The notes beneath the pieces are model-generated. The model was not told the origin of the DNA and ran no database searches. It worked only from the letters and a program-made list of their open reading frames with translations. DNA of 64,000 bases from an uncultured Bacteroidales bacterium (GTDB taxonomy: Bacteria; Bacteroidota; Bacteroidia; Bacteroidales; F082): contig CAMZEK010000006.1 in assembly GCA_947305795.1 (NCBI GenBank), positions 20,554 through 84,553 of the forward strand, read 5' to 3'. The position numbers and the translations under genes are program-made. Positions 7,774-18,111 of the stretch are shown in pieces. Numbering within the stretch: the stretch's first letter is position 1; each line of letters begins with the position of its first letter.

Positions 7774-9366
7774 TCACTTTACTGAAACTTTTTGCTCAAA
7801 AACCTTCCCGTCAGCAGCAGTGATGCGCAGCAAATACATGCCTTCAACCCAATCGCTGACATTGATTTCATTCACGTTTTTGAAGGTCTTTACCTTTTGG
7901 CCAAGCGCATTGAAAACTTGCACTTCCTTAGACTCAAAACCTTGAATATAAAGCATTTCCGAAGCAGGATTCGGATAAACCATTACCGAGAGCACTTTTT
8001 CATTGACAGCATCGTAGCCTGTTTGGAAGATCTTGAACGGACCGCATTCTAACCAAATGCTGTCGCCAAACTCACAGACCATAGTATACTCATAATAAGT
8101 ATCCTCCTCAAGCTCTTCGAGAACGGCCTCCACATAGCCATCGGTGGTCACATCCACCTCAATCCAGTCGGTGTCGTCCAGTTTATGATACTTGAAATAA
8201 GCCCTCGCAAAATAATCGTTGCCCTCGTGAATCCAAGCAGATAACATGGCCGTGTGTGGGGTGATGTCAGATGCCTCAAAAAGCACAAAACTTGCCAAAC
8301 CATGAATGGGGTAGCCGTTGTTGGTACCGTTGTCCATCACGAAAGCATGTGCGCTCTGGTCGAGTTGGTTCTTGAACTCCTCGGTCTGCATCTCTTCGGC
8401 AGCCATGCCTGTGCCGTAACCGTTGTTACCGCTTGCCGAGGTGAGGAAGTAACAATTGGAGACTTGTATTTCGTTCTCTGCCTTAGTCGGGTCGATGGGA
8501 CTGACCATACCGAAAACACCTCCCGAAGTGCTGCCGCTGATTGATCCGACATTGTAACTGGAATAGATATTGACATTCGCCGACTCCACCGTGGCACCCA
8601 AAATGCCAGCAGAAATGCCCATCAACATGGCACTTGCCGTGACTGTTCCAGTATTATAACAATGCTGAATAAAAGCGTCTTCACGTGCAAAGCATACCAC
8701 ACCACCAGCCACAGCTGCACCCATGAAATTGGTATTGGTAACCGTTATGCTTGCCGACGACGAGCACTCAATCACGCGACCGTTTTGGACACCTGCCACA
8801 ACACCAGCAGCACCGCAGAAGTTGCCGATATTGGTCACGCTGACCGAGCCCGAGAAACAGCATCGGCTAACTACAGCATGGCCGGCGATACCACCCACCA
8901 CACCCGAGGCACCTATGCCTGTAGAATTGACCGTGCCGCTAACCGAAAGATTGCAAACGCAGCCCACTTCGCCACCAACAGCAGCAAACAAACCCGACAC
9001 ATCGGCATTAGTCTGAATCTGAAGATTCTCAACCTGATGATAGGCGCCATCGAAAAATCCAGCAAAGTAAAAACCGTTCATGTCGTAATCAACATTGCCG
9101 ATGGGTGTCCAGTTGAGATTGTTCAGGTCAAGGTCGTCCATGAGCAAAAACCGTTCTCCCTCAAAAACGCCTTGTCCCGTGGACTGGTAGCCCTCGTTGA
9201 CTTTCTCAGCGAGATAGGCCAATTGTGCCGCCGTTTCAATACGGTAAGGATTGTAATACGTGCCGTCACCTTGGGTCCATGACTCAGATGAGCCGTCCCA
9301 AACATTGGTTGCCACCACATTGAATGTCAATGCCATGACAAAGATGGAAAGGAATAATTTTTTCAT
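7774..9366 (-). CDS. Secreted GLUG-like repeat protein with T9SS C-terminal sorting domain
   Basis: Signal peptide MKKLFLSIFVMALTFNVVA; repeated GGIAG.../GGVVC.../GILGA... units; C-terminal VYPNPASEMLYI...GMYLLRI. Confidence 0.82.
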   Translation of the reverse strand: MKKLFLSIFVMALTFNVVATNVWDGSSESWTQGDGTYYNPYRIETAAQLAYLAEKVNEGYQSTGQGVFEGERFLLMDDLDLNNLNWTPIGNVDYDMNGFYFAGFFDGAYHQVENLQIQTNADVSGLFAAVGGEVGCVCNLSVSGTVNSTGIGASGVVGGIAGHAVVSRCCFSGSVSVTNIGNFCGAAGVVAGVQNGRVIECSSSASITVTNTNFMGAAVAGGVVCFAREDAFIQHCYNTGTVTASAMLMGISAGILGATVESANVNIYSSYNVGSISGSTSGGVFGMVSPIDPTKAENEIQVSNCYFLTSASGNNGYGTGMAAEEMQTEEFKNQLDQSAHAFVMDNGTNNGYPIHGLASFVLFEASDITPHTAMLSAWIHEGNDYFARAYFKYHKLDDTDWIEVDVTTDGYVEAVLEELEEDTYYEYTMVCEFGDSIWLECGPFKIFQTGYDAVNEKVLSVMVYPNPASEMLYIQGFESKEVQVFNALGQKVKTFKNVNEINVSDWVEGMYLLRITAADGKVFEQKVSVK

Positions 9367-9460
9367 TTTGTTCAGTTTTTCCTGCAAAGTTAAAACATTT
9401 CGACGAAAACAGCGTTATCATCCCATAAATTTGTATTTTTACCGCCTAAAATTACATTGT

Positions 9461-11782
9461 ATGAAATACTTGAAGATTTTTACCCTCATCATAACTTCGT
9501 GGTTCGTTTCGGCCAATCTCTTCGCCCAAAACGGCATTTCCATCGGCAAATGGCGCACTCATCTCCCGTATCAGAAAGTGATTGGTGTTGAGCCTATTGG
9601 GCAGAAAGTCTATGCTGCCACGGAATATGAGCTGTTCTATTATGACAAAGAAGATAACTCCATCAACATCCTGAACAAGGTGAAAGGCCTATCGGATATC
9701 GGCATCAGCACGATACGCTACAACTCGAGCCAACGTAAACTGTTTGTGGCCTACACCAACGCCAATGTCGACCTCATTTATTACGATGGCACCATCAAGA
9801 ACATGAGCGATATCAAGGACAAGACCATTATTGGTAACAAAAGTATTAATAGCGTATTTTTCGATGGCGATTTGGCTTACCTTGCCTGTGGTTTCGGTAT
9901 TGTAGTGTTCGATTTAAAGAAAGAGGAGGTAAAGGATACTTATTACATTGGGAATCAAGGTGATGCGGTAAATGTTACAGACATAGAGTTTTTCAACGGC
10001 ATGATTTATGCTTGCACGGACAATGGCGTATATCGTGCCAGGCTTGACGCACCCAATTTGGCAAACTACACCTCGTGGAGTTTTGATAATTCGTTGATCT
10101 ATCCGCATTTGGCGTATACTGAGATGGAAGTGTTCAACGGAAAACTATATCTGAACTATGACGGTGGTTTCAATGCCGACACGTTGTTTGTTTTCGATGG
10201 CAACCACTGGGGTTATTTCGATAAGCAGAGCGTGAGTCAGAAAAATGAGCTTCGCGCTTATGAGGATTGTTTTGTCGTTACCAACAAATATTCTATCAAC
10301 ATTTACGACAGGAACATGACCCAAACCATGCAGATTTATATGCCTGGCAGTAGCATTGAGCCGCTTTCGACAGCCATCGACAATGCTGGAAACTATTGGA
10401 TTGGCGATGCCAAGCGCGGTTTGATCAAGTCTGACAACGGTTGGAACAACATGGACGTGTTGCCCAACGGCCCAGCTTCGAAGAATGTATTTCAACTACA
10501 ATCATGTGGCGATCAGGTTTGGATTGCTACGGGTGGCTATGCCGCCGACTGGAGCAAGCGTTACATAAGGGACGGCGTGGCTCGATTCGATGGTTCTTGG
10601 ACGGTTTTCAATGCTGACAACATGCCCGATCTCGACAGCTATTCGGATATGGTGTGTAGTGTTACCAATCCATCTGACCCTTCAGTGACTTATGTTGGCA
10701 CATGGGGCAACGGACTTCTGAAATTCAAGGATGGCCAACTGAGCGAAGTCTACAACGCTGATAATAGCTCTCTCGATTATTGGACGTCTGACCCGTCAAA
10801 AATCCTCATCAGCGGCCTTGCTTTTGACAGCCACGGCAATCTTTGGGTGGCCAATTCAGGAGCCACCAACCTCCTCTCTGTGATGCGGCCTAATGGAACT
10901 TGGCGCTCATTCAACATGGGAGGAAGCCTTGCTGGTATTGATGTCGGCACGCTTATGGTGGACGATAACGACTACAAATGGCTCATAAGGCGTAGTGGCG
11001 ATATCATCGTATTCAACGATAATGGTACGCTTGACAATACCGCTGACGATGTGGCGAAAACCCTCAATACTGCTGCGGGCAGTGGCGGTTTGTTTGGCTC
11101 GGTGAAGAGCCTTGCCGTGGATAGAGACGGTGTCGTTTGGATTGGCACAGACAACGGCCCCTGCCTAATCAGCGACTCAAAAAAGATTTTCGACGGCTCA
11201 AACTTTGATGCCGTAGAGAAAAGGGTGCCACGCAATGATGGTACTGACCAATACGACTATCTTTTTAGCGGTTCTACAGTGCTTTCCATGGCTGTTGATG
11301 GATCAAATAATGTTTGGTTTGGTCTCGAATCGGGTGTCTATTTGGTGGCACAAGACAGAAACGCGACGCAATTGGAATATTTCAATACAGACAATAGCCC
11401 ATTGCTTGAAAACGCAGTGACCACCATGGCCATCGACAACAACGGCGAAGTGTTTTTCGGGACGAGCAGTGGGGTCATTTCTTATCGCGCCCAGTCTACA
11501 CCGCCTTCACCTGAAGTGACAGACGTTGTGGCTTATCCTAATCCCGTGCCTAAGGGTTATGAGGGTTATGTGGGCATCAAGGGACTGACTGCCAATACGC
11601 TGGTTCGTATTACCACGGTTGATGGCGCATTTGTCACTCAACTCATGTCAGAAGGCGGCCAAGCTGTTTGGGACTGTACTACCGTTGACGGAAAGAAAGT
11701 CAGCCCTGGTGTCTACCTGATTTTCACCAGCACCAAGGATGGTAAAAACAAGTTTGCCACAAAGATACTCGTCCTAAACTGA
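9461..11782 (+). CDS. porZ: PorZ-like beta-propeller protein (T9SS-associated)
   Basis: Signal peptide, WRTHLPYQKV..., repeated 'NLWVAN/VWIGT/VWFGL' propeller motifs, C-terminal YPNP...GVYLIF domain; ATG at 9461. Confidence 0.75.
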   Translation: MKYLKIFTLIITSWFVSANLFAQNGISIGKWRTHLPYQKVIGVEPIGQKVYAATEYELFYYDKEDNSINILNKVKGLSDIGISTIRYNSSQRKLFVAYTNANVDLIYYDGTIKNMSDIKDKTIIGNKSINSVFFDGDLAYLACGFGIVVFDLKKEEVKDTYYIGNQGDAVNVTDIEFFNGMIYACTDNGVYRARLDAPNLANYTSWSFDNSLIYPHLAYTEMEVFNGKLYLNYDGGFNADTLFVFDGNHWGYFDKQSVSQKNELRAYEDCFVVTNKYSINIYDRNMTQTMQIYMPGSSIEPLSTAIDNAGNYWIGDAKRGLIKSDNGWNNMDVLPNGPASKNVFQLQSCGDQVWIATGGYAADWSKRYIRDGVARFDGSWTVFNADNMPDLDSYSDMVCSVTNPSDPSVTYVGTWGNGLLKFKDGQLSEVYNADNSSLDYWTSDPSKILISGLAFDSHGNLWVANSGATNLLSVMRPNGTWRSFNMGGSLAGIDVGTLMVDDNDYKWLIRRSGDIIVFNDNGTLDNTADDVAKTLNTAAGSGGLFGSVKSLAVDRDGVVWIGTDNGPCLISDSKKIFDGSNFDAVEKRVPRNDGTDQYDYLFSGSTVLSMAVDGSNNVWFGLESGVYLVAQDRNATQLEYFNTDNSPLLENAVTTMAIDNNGEVFFGTSSGVISYRAQSTPPSPEVTDVVAYPNPVPKGYEGYVGIKGLTANTLVRITTVDGAFVTQLMSEGGQAVWDCTTVDGKKVSPGVYLIFTSTKDGKNKFATKILVLN

Positions 11783-12507
11783 TGGGAAACAAGACACAAG
11801 GCATTGTCCTGCAAAGCCTTAGATATGGCGATTCAAGCCTGATTGTCAAAGTATTCACTCGTGATTTCGGCTTGCGATCGTATATGGTGAAGGGAGCCTT
11901 CAACCACAATGCAAAGAACAAGGTTGCGCTTTTCCAAAATCTGAACATTATTAGTTACGTGGAGTCCGACAAGCCCATTGTTGCGTCGTTGGGTTACTTG
12001 AAGGATGTACAGCTTACGTGCGTTTACCGAAGCCTTCCTTTTGAGATGAAGAAAAGTGCCATCGTTCTGTACACTAGCGAATTGCTTTCAAAAACCCTGG
12101 TGGGTCAGGAGCAAAATGTTCCCTTATATGACTTCGTTGTGCAGTCGTTGCAGTGGCTTGATTTGGTGGAAGCGCATTATGCTAACTTCTCTTTGTTTTT
12201 CACTTTGGAATTGACACGGCATCTTGGGTTTTATCCTCAAACAAACTGGCACTCAGGTGATTGTTTCGACATGATAGAAGGCCATTTTGTACACGGTTAT
12301 CCAATGCATCCTTATTATTTGGGGTCTGAAACGGCTGCTTTGTTTGGTAGCCTGTTGGGTAGGAGTATTGATGAAGTGTGCGCAATAAGTTTGTCTTTGC
12401 CGCAGCGACGCGAGTTGCTTGATGGCCTCATTATCTTTATGCGGCTACATGCCCCGGTAATGAAAGATTTTCATTCACATGAGGTGCTGAAAACCGTCAT
12501 GCAATAA
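11782..12507 (+). CDS. recO: DNA repair protein RecO
   Basis: GIVLQSLRYGDSSLIVKVFTRDFGLRSYMVKGAF; start overlaps the preceding stop. Confidence 0.88.
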   Translation: MGNKTQGIVLQSLRYGDSSLIVKVFTRDFGLRSYMVKGAFNHNAKNKVALFQNLNIISYVESDKPIVASLGYLKDVQLTCVYRSLPFEMKKSAIVLYTSELLSKTLVGQEQNVPLYDFVVQSLQWLDLVEAHYANFSLFFTLELTRHLGFYPQTNWHSGDCFDMIEGHFVHGYPMHPYYLGSETAALFGSLLGRSIDEVCAISLSLPQRRELLDGLIIFMRLHAPVMKDFHSHEVLKTVMQ

Positions 12508-12512
12508 AAAAA

Positions 12513-12532
12513 GCCGACCTTGTCTGGTCGGC
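12513..12532. terminator. Hairpin terminator between convergent genes
   Basis: GCCGACC TTGTCT GGTCGGC with a poly-A stretch on its left, giving a T-run on the minus strand. Confidence 0.65.
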
Positions 12533-12553
12533 TTAAACAAGCGATTACTTTTA

Positions 12554-13468
12554 TTATCTCAGTTCAAACGAAGTCTGTCCGACGAGTTTGCCGCCTTGTT
12601 CGTAAATGTCAACGAAGTAATAGCCTGGCTGCATCTGAATGCCAGAAGGTTTGATATAATAAGCACGTACGTCTTTCTCTTTGTTGTCGTAATTGACTGA
12701 GACCTTTTCGGTGTATTGGAGCATTTCGCCGTTGGATTCAAATGCGTATTCATCACCAGTGCCTTTGCAAATGATGGCTTTGTCGGGATCGGCGATGCGA
12801 ACATAGAACAATTTGGTGCCTGCTTGAACAAGGTCGTTTTGAGCGAGTGTGAAGTCAATCTTAACGCGTTCGGTGCGATTGGCTTTGTTGGTTTGGGTTT
12901 CTTTGCTTCCGCCTTTGAAATAGACCGGATTGGCAGTCAGACTATAGATTTTTAAGGTTGAAGCCAGATTCACCTTGTTAGTCAGTTCCTCTTTTTGGCG
13001 GGTCAGGTTGGAGTTTTGCCGTTTTTCGGCTTGGTATTCCTCACGGATGCGTTCGTTTTCGGCCACCAATTCACGGTTAACGGTATAAAGCGAATCCATC
13101 TGGCGCACATATTTTTGTGAGATGGCTTGCAAAGAAGCCACTTTCTTCTTGATGCGGTTGTAGTCCCACTGCGAGTCAAGGAGCTTTTTGATTTCAACGG
13201 CGTCGGCTTGGATGATGCTGTCTTTTTCAGCCAGCTCGGCACTTAATTCGCCGTAGCTTTCCTTGAGTTCGTTATGAACACGCAACAAGCTATCGACTTC
13301 GGCCTGGAAATCAACGCGTTGCATTTCCTTTTCGGCTTCCAAATCCTTGAGGTCACTTTTTACCGAAGCCATGCGTACCAATGCAATGATGAGCGCGACA
13401 ATAGCCACAGCCAAGGCTCCCAACACAGCGTACAAGACGGTTTTGTTGTTTTTCTTCTCTGTATCCAT
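12554..13468 (-). CDS. Hypothetical TM-anchored coiled-coil protein
   Basis: N-terminal TM (TVLYAVLGALAVAIVALIIALV) then a Glu/Lys-rich coiled coil; start MDTEKKNNK. Confidence 0.72.
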   Translation of the reverse strand: MDTEKKNNKTVLYAVLGALAVAIVALIIALVRMASVKSDLKDLEAEKEMQRVDFQAEVDSLLRVHNELKESYGELSAELAEKDSIIQADAVEIKKLLDSQWDYNRIKKKVASLQAISQKYVRQMDSLYTVNRELVAENERIREEYQAEKRQNSNLTRQKEELTNKVNLASTLKIYSLTANPVYFKGGSKETQTNKANRTERVKIDFTLAQNDLVQAGTKLFYVRIADPDKAIICKGTGDEYAFESNGEMLQYTEKVSVNYDNKEKDVRAYYIKPSGIQMQPGYYFVDIYEQGGKLVGQTSFELR

Positions 13469-13532
13469 ATTGTTTGTGTTTGATTTATTGTGCAAAAATA
13501 GTATTATTTTAAAATACAAACAATTTTGTGAC

Positions 13533-14060
13533 TTATTTTTCGACGGCTTTTTCGGTAATTGGCTCGATTTTCGTCCGGGGAATACTTACGGAGATGTATT
13601 GTCCAACAGCCTCGATATAAACTGTAAGTCGTTTTTTGTCCTTCACGGAGTGCAGTTTTCCAATGAGGCCCATCATCGGGCCAGCGGTAATCCGTACGAT
13701 TTGACCTTCTTTAAGCTCTGTATTTTTCAGGCTGGATTCTCCTTCCTCAAAATCGTCAATATAGCGTTTGATGGCGATGATTTGGTTGTCAGGAACCACA
13801 ACAGGCTTGTGTTCGAAAGTGACGAACTTCACCACGCCATAGGCATTCAAGATGGGATAGTGGTCCTTCGGGGTGGAATGCACAAAGATGTAAGACTTGA
13901 ACAGCGGTTCTTCCACTTTTTTCTTGCGATCGCTCCACTGTTTGATTCGAGTGATAAGGGGTAGAAAAGCTTCCACCCCCATATCATCAAGTTGCATCAG
14001 CACCTTTTTTTCCGAACGCGACCTGACATACAGTGCATACCAATGCTTGTCAGAATTCAT
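13533..14060 (-). CDS. UpxY-like/NusG-like transcription antiterminator
   Basis: HWYALYVRSRSEKKV (NGN domain) and a KOW-like segment EGQIVRITAGPMMGLIGKL. Confidence 0.85.
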   Translation of the reverse strand: MNSDKHWYALYVRSRSEKKVLMQLDDMGVEAFLPLITRIKQWSDRKKKVEEPLFKSYIFVHSTPKDHYPILNAYGVVKFVTFEHKPVVVPDNQIIAIKRYIDDFEEGESSLKNTELKEGQIVRITAGPMMGLIGKLHSVKDKKRLTVYIEAVGQYISVSIPRTKIEPITEKAVEK

Positions 14061-16588
14061 TTCTCGCTGCTGTGATGGTGGTGATGGCGGTGTTTCTTTT
14101 TCTTATCGCCTTCACTTTCATTATCTTCACCATAGTAACTTGCCGAATCTTCGTTATATCCATATTTGCCGTAGCCATAGCCGCCATAGGCATAGGCGTA
14201 ACCGCCATAACCGTATCCATATCTACGACCGCCATAACGATAGCCATAGCCTTTGGCAGCTTGGATGCCGTTCATAACGATGGCCATCTCAATACCACGA
14301 TTCTCAATGTCCTTGATAATACTGCCGAAGATGTTCTTGTTGGTATGGTTTTGACGCACGACGAACAGATTGACATCGCTATGGCGCATCAGTAAGTATG
14401 AGTCAGTAACGAGGCCCAAAGGCGGCGTATCAATGATGATATAATCGTACATTTCTCTTAGTTTCTCAAAGAGTTCGTCGCATTTCTTGGAGGCAATCAA
14501 TTCGGCGGGGTTGGGCGGAATGGGACCAGAAGTGATGATGTCGAGATTTGGAGTCTTTCTCGAAGGTTGGATGATGTTTTCCAATGGTTCCTTGTTGGAA
14601 AGGAAGGAGCTTAAACCAATGTTGTTGGTCAGGTTGAACTCTTGGAACAGCTTAGGCTTTCTCATGTCAAAGCCGAGCAGAACGGTCTTTTTGTTGTATA
14701 ATGCATAGATGGATGCTATGTTGATACTACAGAAGGTTTTTCCAATACCTTGGATGTCACCTGTGACGAGAATAGTAGTCTTTGTCTTGCCCTGGGTGAG
14801 GAACTCGACATTTGTACGTATGGAGCGGAACGACTCTGCAATAGGTGCTTTTGGCTTGTTGATGACCACGAGGGGATCTTTGTCACCTACTTGGGATATT
14901 TGTCCAATAATGGGGAACTGGGTCAATTTTTCAATGTCATTTCGGTCGCTGATGGAAACATTGAAAATCTCTTTCAAGAAAAGGTACAAGGCAGGAATCA
15001 TCAAACCAAGAATGAGGGCAATGAGATAGTTCACCGACCTTCTTGGCTTGATTAATCTGACGAGTACAAGTCGAGCTTCATCAAGGACTTCGTTGTCAGG
15101 GGTGTTGGATGCTCTAAGGATTTGGGCCTCGGCACGACGTTGCATCAGATATTTGTATGTCTCATCGCTTAAATTGAAATTACGTTGGTAGCTTAACAGT
15201 TGACGTTGCTTTTCAGGCAACACCCTCGTCTCTGACTCGATTTGTGAGATACGTTTCTCGATTTCGTTGAGACTCAATTGGGCGTTCAGTACAAGGTTAT
15301 TCACCGTTTCGAGCAAAGTTTTTTTGGTGGTGACGATCTGTTCGTTGAGCTTCACAATCTGAGGGTGTTGTTCGGTTTGGGTAAGCAATTGCGTTGCCTT
15401 GGTCTGCGACAAGGAGACAAGGTCTCTCACTAACTGGTTGAGCAAGGGGTCTGCTATACCCATTGTACTGGGAGCTGCAAGATTCTCTGGGTCATCAATT
15501 TGTACTTTAATATAATCTTGCAAGCGCTTATAAATCTTGACGTTTACTTGCATTTCCGCCCGTTCCTTGTCCAAGGCTTGTAGTCTACTATAGGCTTGAT
15601 TGGCTTGAACATCGAAGTTTGTTAGGTCGTTTTGAGTGCGAAAATCCTTCAGTTCTATTTCAGCAGCGGTCAACAATTCTTGAATATCTCCCAACTCTTT
15701 GTCAATGAACACAATAGTATTATCCGAAATCATATTTTTCTTTTCCAATCCTCTCATCACAAATTCGTACATGAGCATATTGGTGAAATCGACAATCTTT
15801 TGCTTATTGCTTCCCGTCATAGTAACAGCTACAACTGACGATTGCCTGTTAATAGTGTTAACGCTAAAACTTTTCATCTGTTTAACTAGGTCAGAATAAC
15901 TGTTGAGCCAAAAAGAGATTTTTCTACTTGGCAAAGTCTCTGGATTGCAATCGTCTTTGAGGACAACACGCAATCGGTTGTATCCTGTTTCAAACCATTC
16001 TCCTTGTTTGAACTCTTGGGTAAACTCAAAATCATATATGCTGTCATTGATATTTTCTTCTAGAATATAATCGTAAAGGGAATAGATTTTTCCATAAGCG
16101 GAGAGCGTGAAATGCTCATTATCAGAGAAAGCGATATTGTACACCAAACCTACCGCTTGTGGCACGGTGCGGTCAAATTCCACTACGAATGGTACCTCGT
16201 CTTTGTACAACTCGGAACCTGTAATTCTCCCTTTGCCATAATATGATACTTCAATACCCATTTTCTTGACCACCCGTTCAGTAAGCATATACGATTGGAG
16301 AATTGCGATTTCGTTTTCAACATTGTTTCCATTACCGGTATATATATTGGTCATAATCTCTGTTGGATCAATACCTGTACGTTGATCTTTAACAATGACA
16401 GTACCGCGAGTTTGGTACACCTTTGTTGAATAACGATTGATGACGAAACCTATAGCAAGAGCCGCAACTGCAGCTATCACAAATAAATACCAATTGTCAA
16501 GAAAAATATATGCTATTTTTTTAAAACCATCATATTGATGCTCGTCATCTTCTTGAATTGCTTTGTATGTGTAGTCGTCGTTTGCCAT
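14057..16588 (-). CDS. Wzc-like polysaccharide biosynthesis tyrosine autokinase
   Basis: Wzz domain; Walker-like TILVTGDIQGIGKTFCSINIASIYA; DYIIIDTPP; Tyr-rich C-terminus. Confidence 0.92.
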   Translation of the reverse strand: MANDDYTYKAIQEDDEHQYDGFKKIAYIFLDNWYLFVIAAVAALAIGFVINRYSTKVYQTRGTVIVKDQRTGIDPTEIMTNIYTGNGNNVENEIAILQSYMLTERVVKKMGIEVSYYGKGRITGSELYKDEVPFVVEFDRTVPQAVGLVYNIAFSDNEHFTLSAYGKIYSLYDYILEENINDSIYDFEFTQEFKQGEWFETGYNRLRVVLKDDCNPETLPSRKISFWLNSYSDLVKQMKSFSVNTINRQSSVVAVTMTGSNKQKIVDFTNMLMYEFVMRGLEKKNMISDNTIVFIDKELGDIQELLTAAEIELKDFRTQNDLTNFDVQANQAYSRLQALDKERAEMQVNVKIYKRLQDYIKVQIDDPENLAAPSTMGIADPLLNQLVRDLVSLSQTKATQLLTQTEQHPQIVKLNEQIVTTKKTLLETVNNLVLNAQLSLNEIEKRISQIESETRVLPEKQRQLLSYQRNFNLSDETYKYLMQRRAEAQILRASNTPDNEVLDEARLVLVRLIKPRRSVNYLIALILGLMIPALYLFLKEIFNVSISDRNDIEKLTQFPIIGQISQVGDKDPLVVINKPKAPIAESFRSIRTNVEFLTQGKTKTTILVTGDIQGIGKTFCSINIASIYALYNKKTVLLGFDMRKPKLFQEFNLTNNIGLSSFLSNKEPLENIIQPSRKTPNLDIITSGPIPPNPAELIASKKCDELFEKLREMYDYIIIDTPPLGLVTDSYLLMRHSDVNLFVVRQNHTNKNIFGSIIKDIENRGIEMAIVMNGIQAAKGYGYRYGGRRYGYGYGGYAYAYGGYGYGKYGYNEDSASYYGEDNESEGDKKKKHRHHHHHSSEK

Positions 16589-16635
16589 GATGATTTATAT
16601 TTTATTCTAGTTATTTATTTTGATTTTATTGTTTC

Positions 16636-17463
16636 TTATTTGCTTAATAATTTCATATTCATGTACATAGTAATGATTGAAACTGCCAATGATGATAATG
16701 AGATGACTGTTGAGTATGGGAATGTGGTGAAGCCCCATTGCTTGGCGGCCATCGGTTCAACGTAAATGATGTCGTTGGGCTTTAAATAATAGTAATCCGA
16801 TGATAGAATGTCGGCATGACCCATGTCAACAGTGATGATTTCAGAGCCGTTGTCGGTTTGGCGGATGATTTTCACTTCGTCTTTTTTTGCGAAATTGGTC
16901 ATATTGCTAGCCAAGGAGATGGCTTCAAACAAATTGATTTGCGATTGGTAGACCTTGTACATTCCGGGCCTAGTCACCTCACCAAGCACGGTAATGTTGA
17001 AATTGGCCAATTTGACAACAAGCATGGTTTGGTTGACATATTGGTTGAGAGCGGTCTGCATTTTGTCTTTAGCCTCGTCGATGGTCAGGTTTTTCAATTC
17101 GATTTTGCCAGTAAGGGGAAAATCAATGTATCCTTGTTCATCAATAGTGTAGGTCTGGAGGTAGATGCTCGCATCGTTTGTTAAATAATTGGCACGGCTC
17201 ATAGAAGTTTCACCATTTAGCGAAGCGGCGCTTCTTTCATCGATAGTGTTGATCACTCGGATGTAAAGGTTATCTCCGGGTTGAAGTTTGTAGTTGAGCG
17301 TGCGGTCGTTGACGTATTCTTTGGAAAGCCTTTCGGCAACCATTTCAGCGTCTTTCAGATAAAGCATTTTCTTTTGTGGTACGCATGAGGCGAAAACAGC
17401 AACAAAAACTAAAGCAATAACGCCTAATTTGCTGTACTTGTTGATTCTTTTGATGTGATTCAT
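16636..17463 (-). CDS. Wza-like polysaccharide export outer-membrane lipoprotein
   Basis: SLBB/poly_export motif LQPGDNLYIRV...; lipobox VFASC. Confidence 0.88.
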   Translation of the reverse strand: MNHIKRINKYSKLGVIALVFVAVFASCVPQKKMLYLKDAEMVAERLSKEYVNDRTLNYKLQPGDNLYIRVINTIDERSAASLNGETSMSRANYLTNDASIYLQTYTIDEQGYIDFPLTGKIELKNLTIDEAKDKMQTALNQYVNQTMLVVKLANFNITVLGEVTRPGMYKVYQSQINLFEAISLASNMTNFAKKDEVKIIRQTDNGSEIITVDMGHADILSSDYYYLKPNDIIYVEPMAAKQWGFTTFPYSTVISLSSLAVSIITMYMNMKLLSK

Positions 17464-17479
17464 ATTTGCATTTATTTAA

Positions 17480-17947
17480 TTATTCGTTGTTGACTAAGGC
17501 CAGTTTCTTGACACCGACAAGTGGTGTGATTGGCATTTTTTGTTCGACTTGGAAACAGTAAACGCCAGGCTCTTCAAGGCGCAACTGCTTGTTGATGGGC
17601 AGTGTAAAAGTGTAGCACCCATCTTTTAGTTCCGCACTCCACTGACCTTTGTCGTCTTTCACTTTTGGTTTGTATTCCTTGCTCCTAAATGGTTCACCAT
17701 CGCGGGTGAAAACCGTGAAAATCAAGTCAATATAATCATATGGATAATCGTCAGTGAAACTGATGTGCAAACTTAAATCGTATGTGGTTTCAGCTTTGAT
17801 TGCGATGTCATTGCGTACATAGTCGAAGCGTTCCCAAGTTTCATTGTAAAAGCTACGTTGAAGCAAGGTTTTCTCGCCAACCTGTCTTTGGCAGGAGGGA
17901 AGTACAAAACATGAAAGTATCACTATGACTGGTACTATTCGCTTCAT
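17480..17947 (-). CDS. gldH: Gliding-motility lipoprotein GldH
   Basis: Lipobox FVLPSC; YDLSLHISFTDDYPYDYIDLIF..., C-terminal GVYCFQVEQKM. Confidence 0.7.
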   Translation of the reverse strand: MKRIVPVIVILSCFVLPSCQRQVGEKTLLQRSFYNETWERFDYVRNDIAIKAETTYDLSLHISFTDDYPYDYIDLIFTVFTRDGEPFRSKEYKPKVKDDKGQWSAELKDGCYTFTLPINKQLRLEEPGVYCFQVEQKMPITPLVGVKKLALVNNE

Positions 17948-18075
17948 TTGTTTAAAATCGTGCAAAAATAAAGAAAATTCAGATATGGACTATTGTTATC
18001 ACAACTTTTTTCGGAATAAAAACGAAAAACTGAAAATATTATTTTCTTCATTATGTTTGGAAATGGAAAAATCAT

Positions 18076-18083
18076 TACTTTTG
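18076..18083 (+). promoter_or_regulatory. -7 box TACTTTTG upstream of mrdA
   Basis: TAnnTTTG match 28 bp before the ATG. Confidence 0.55.
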
Positions 18084-18111
18084 TCAATTGTGAAAACGAC
18101 TTTTTTTAGCC

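Noticed and set aside
8662-9282. 206-aa plus-strand ORF antisense to the GLUG-like T9SS gene
   Set aside because: Composition (His/Thr/Ala-rich) typical of a reverse-frame artefact of a repeat protein.
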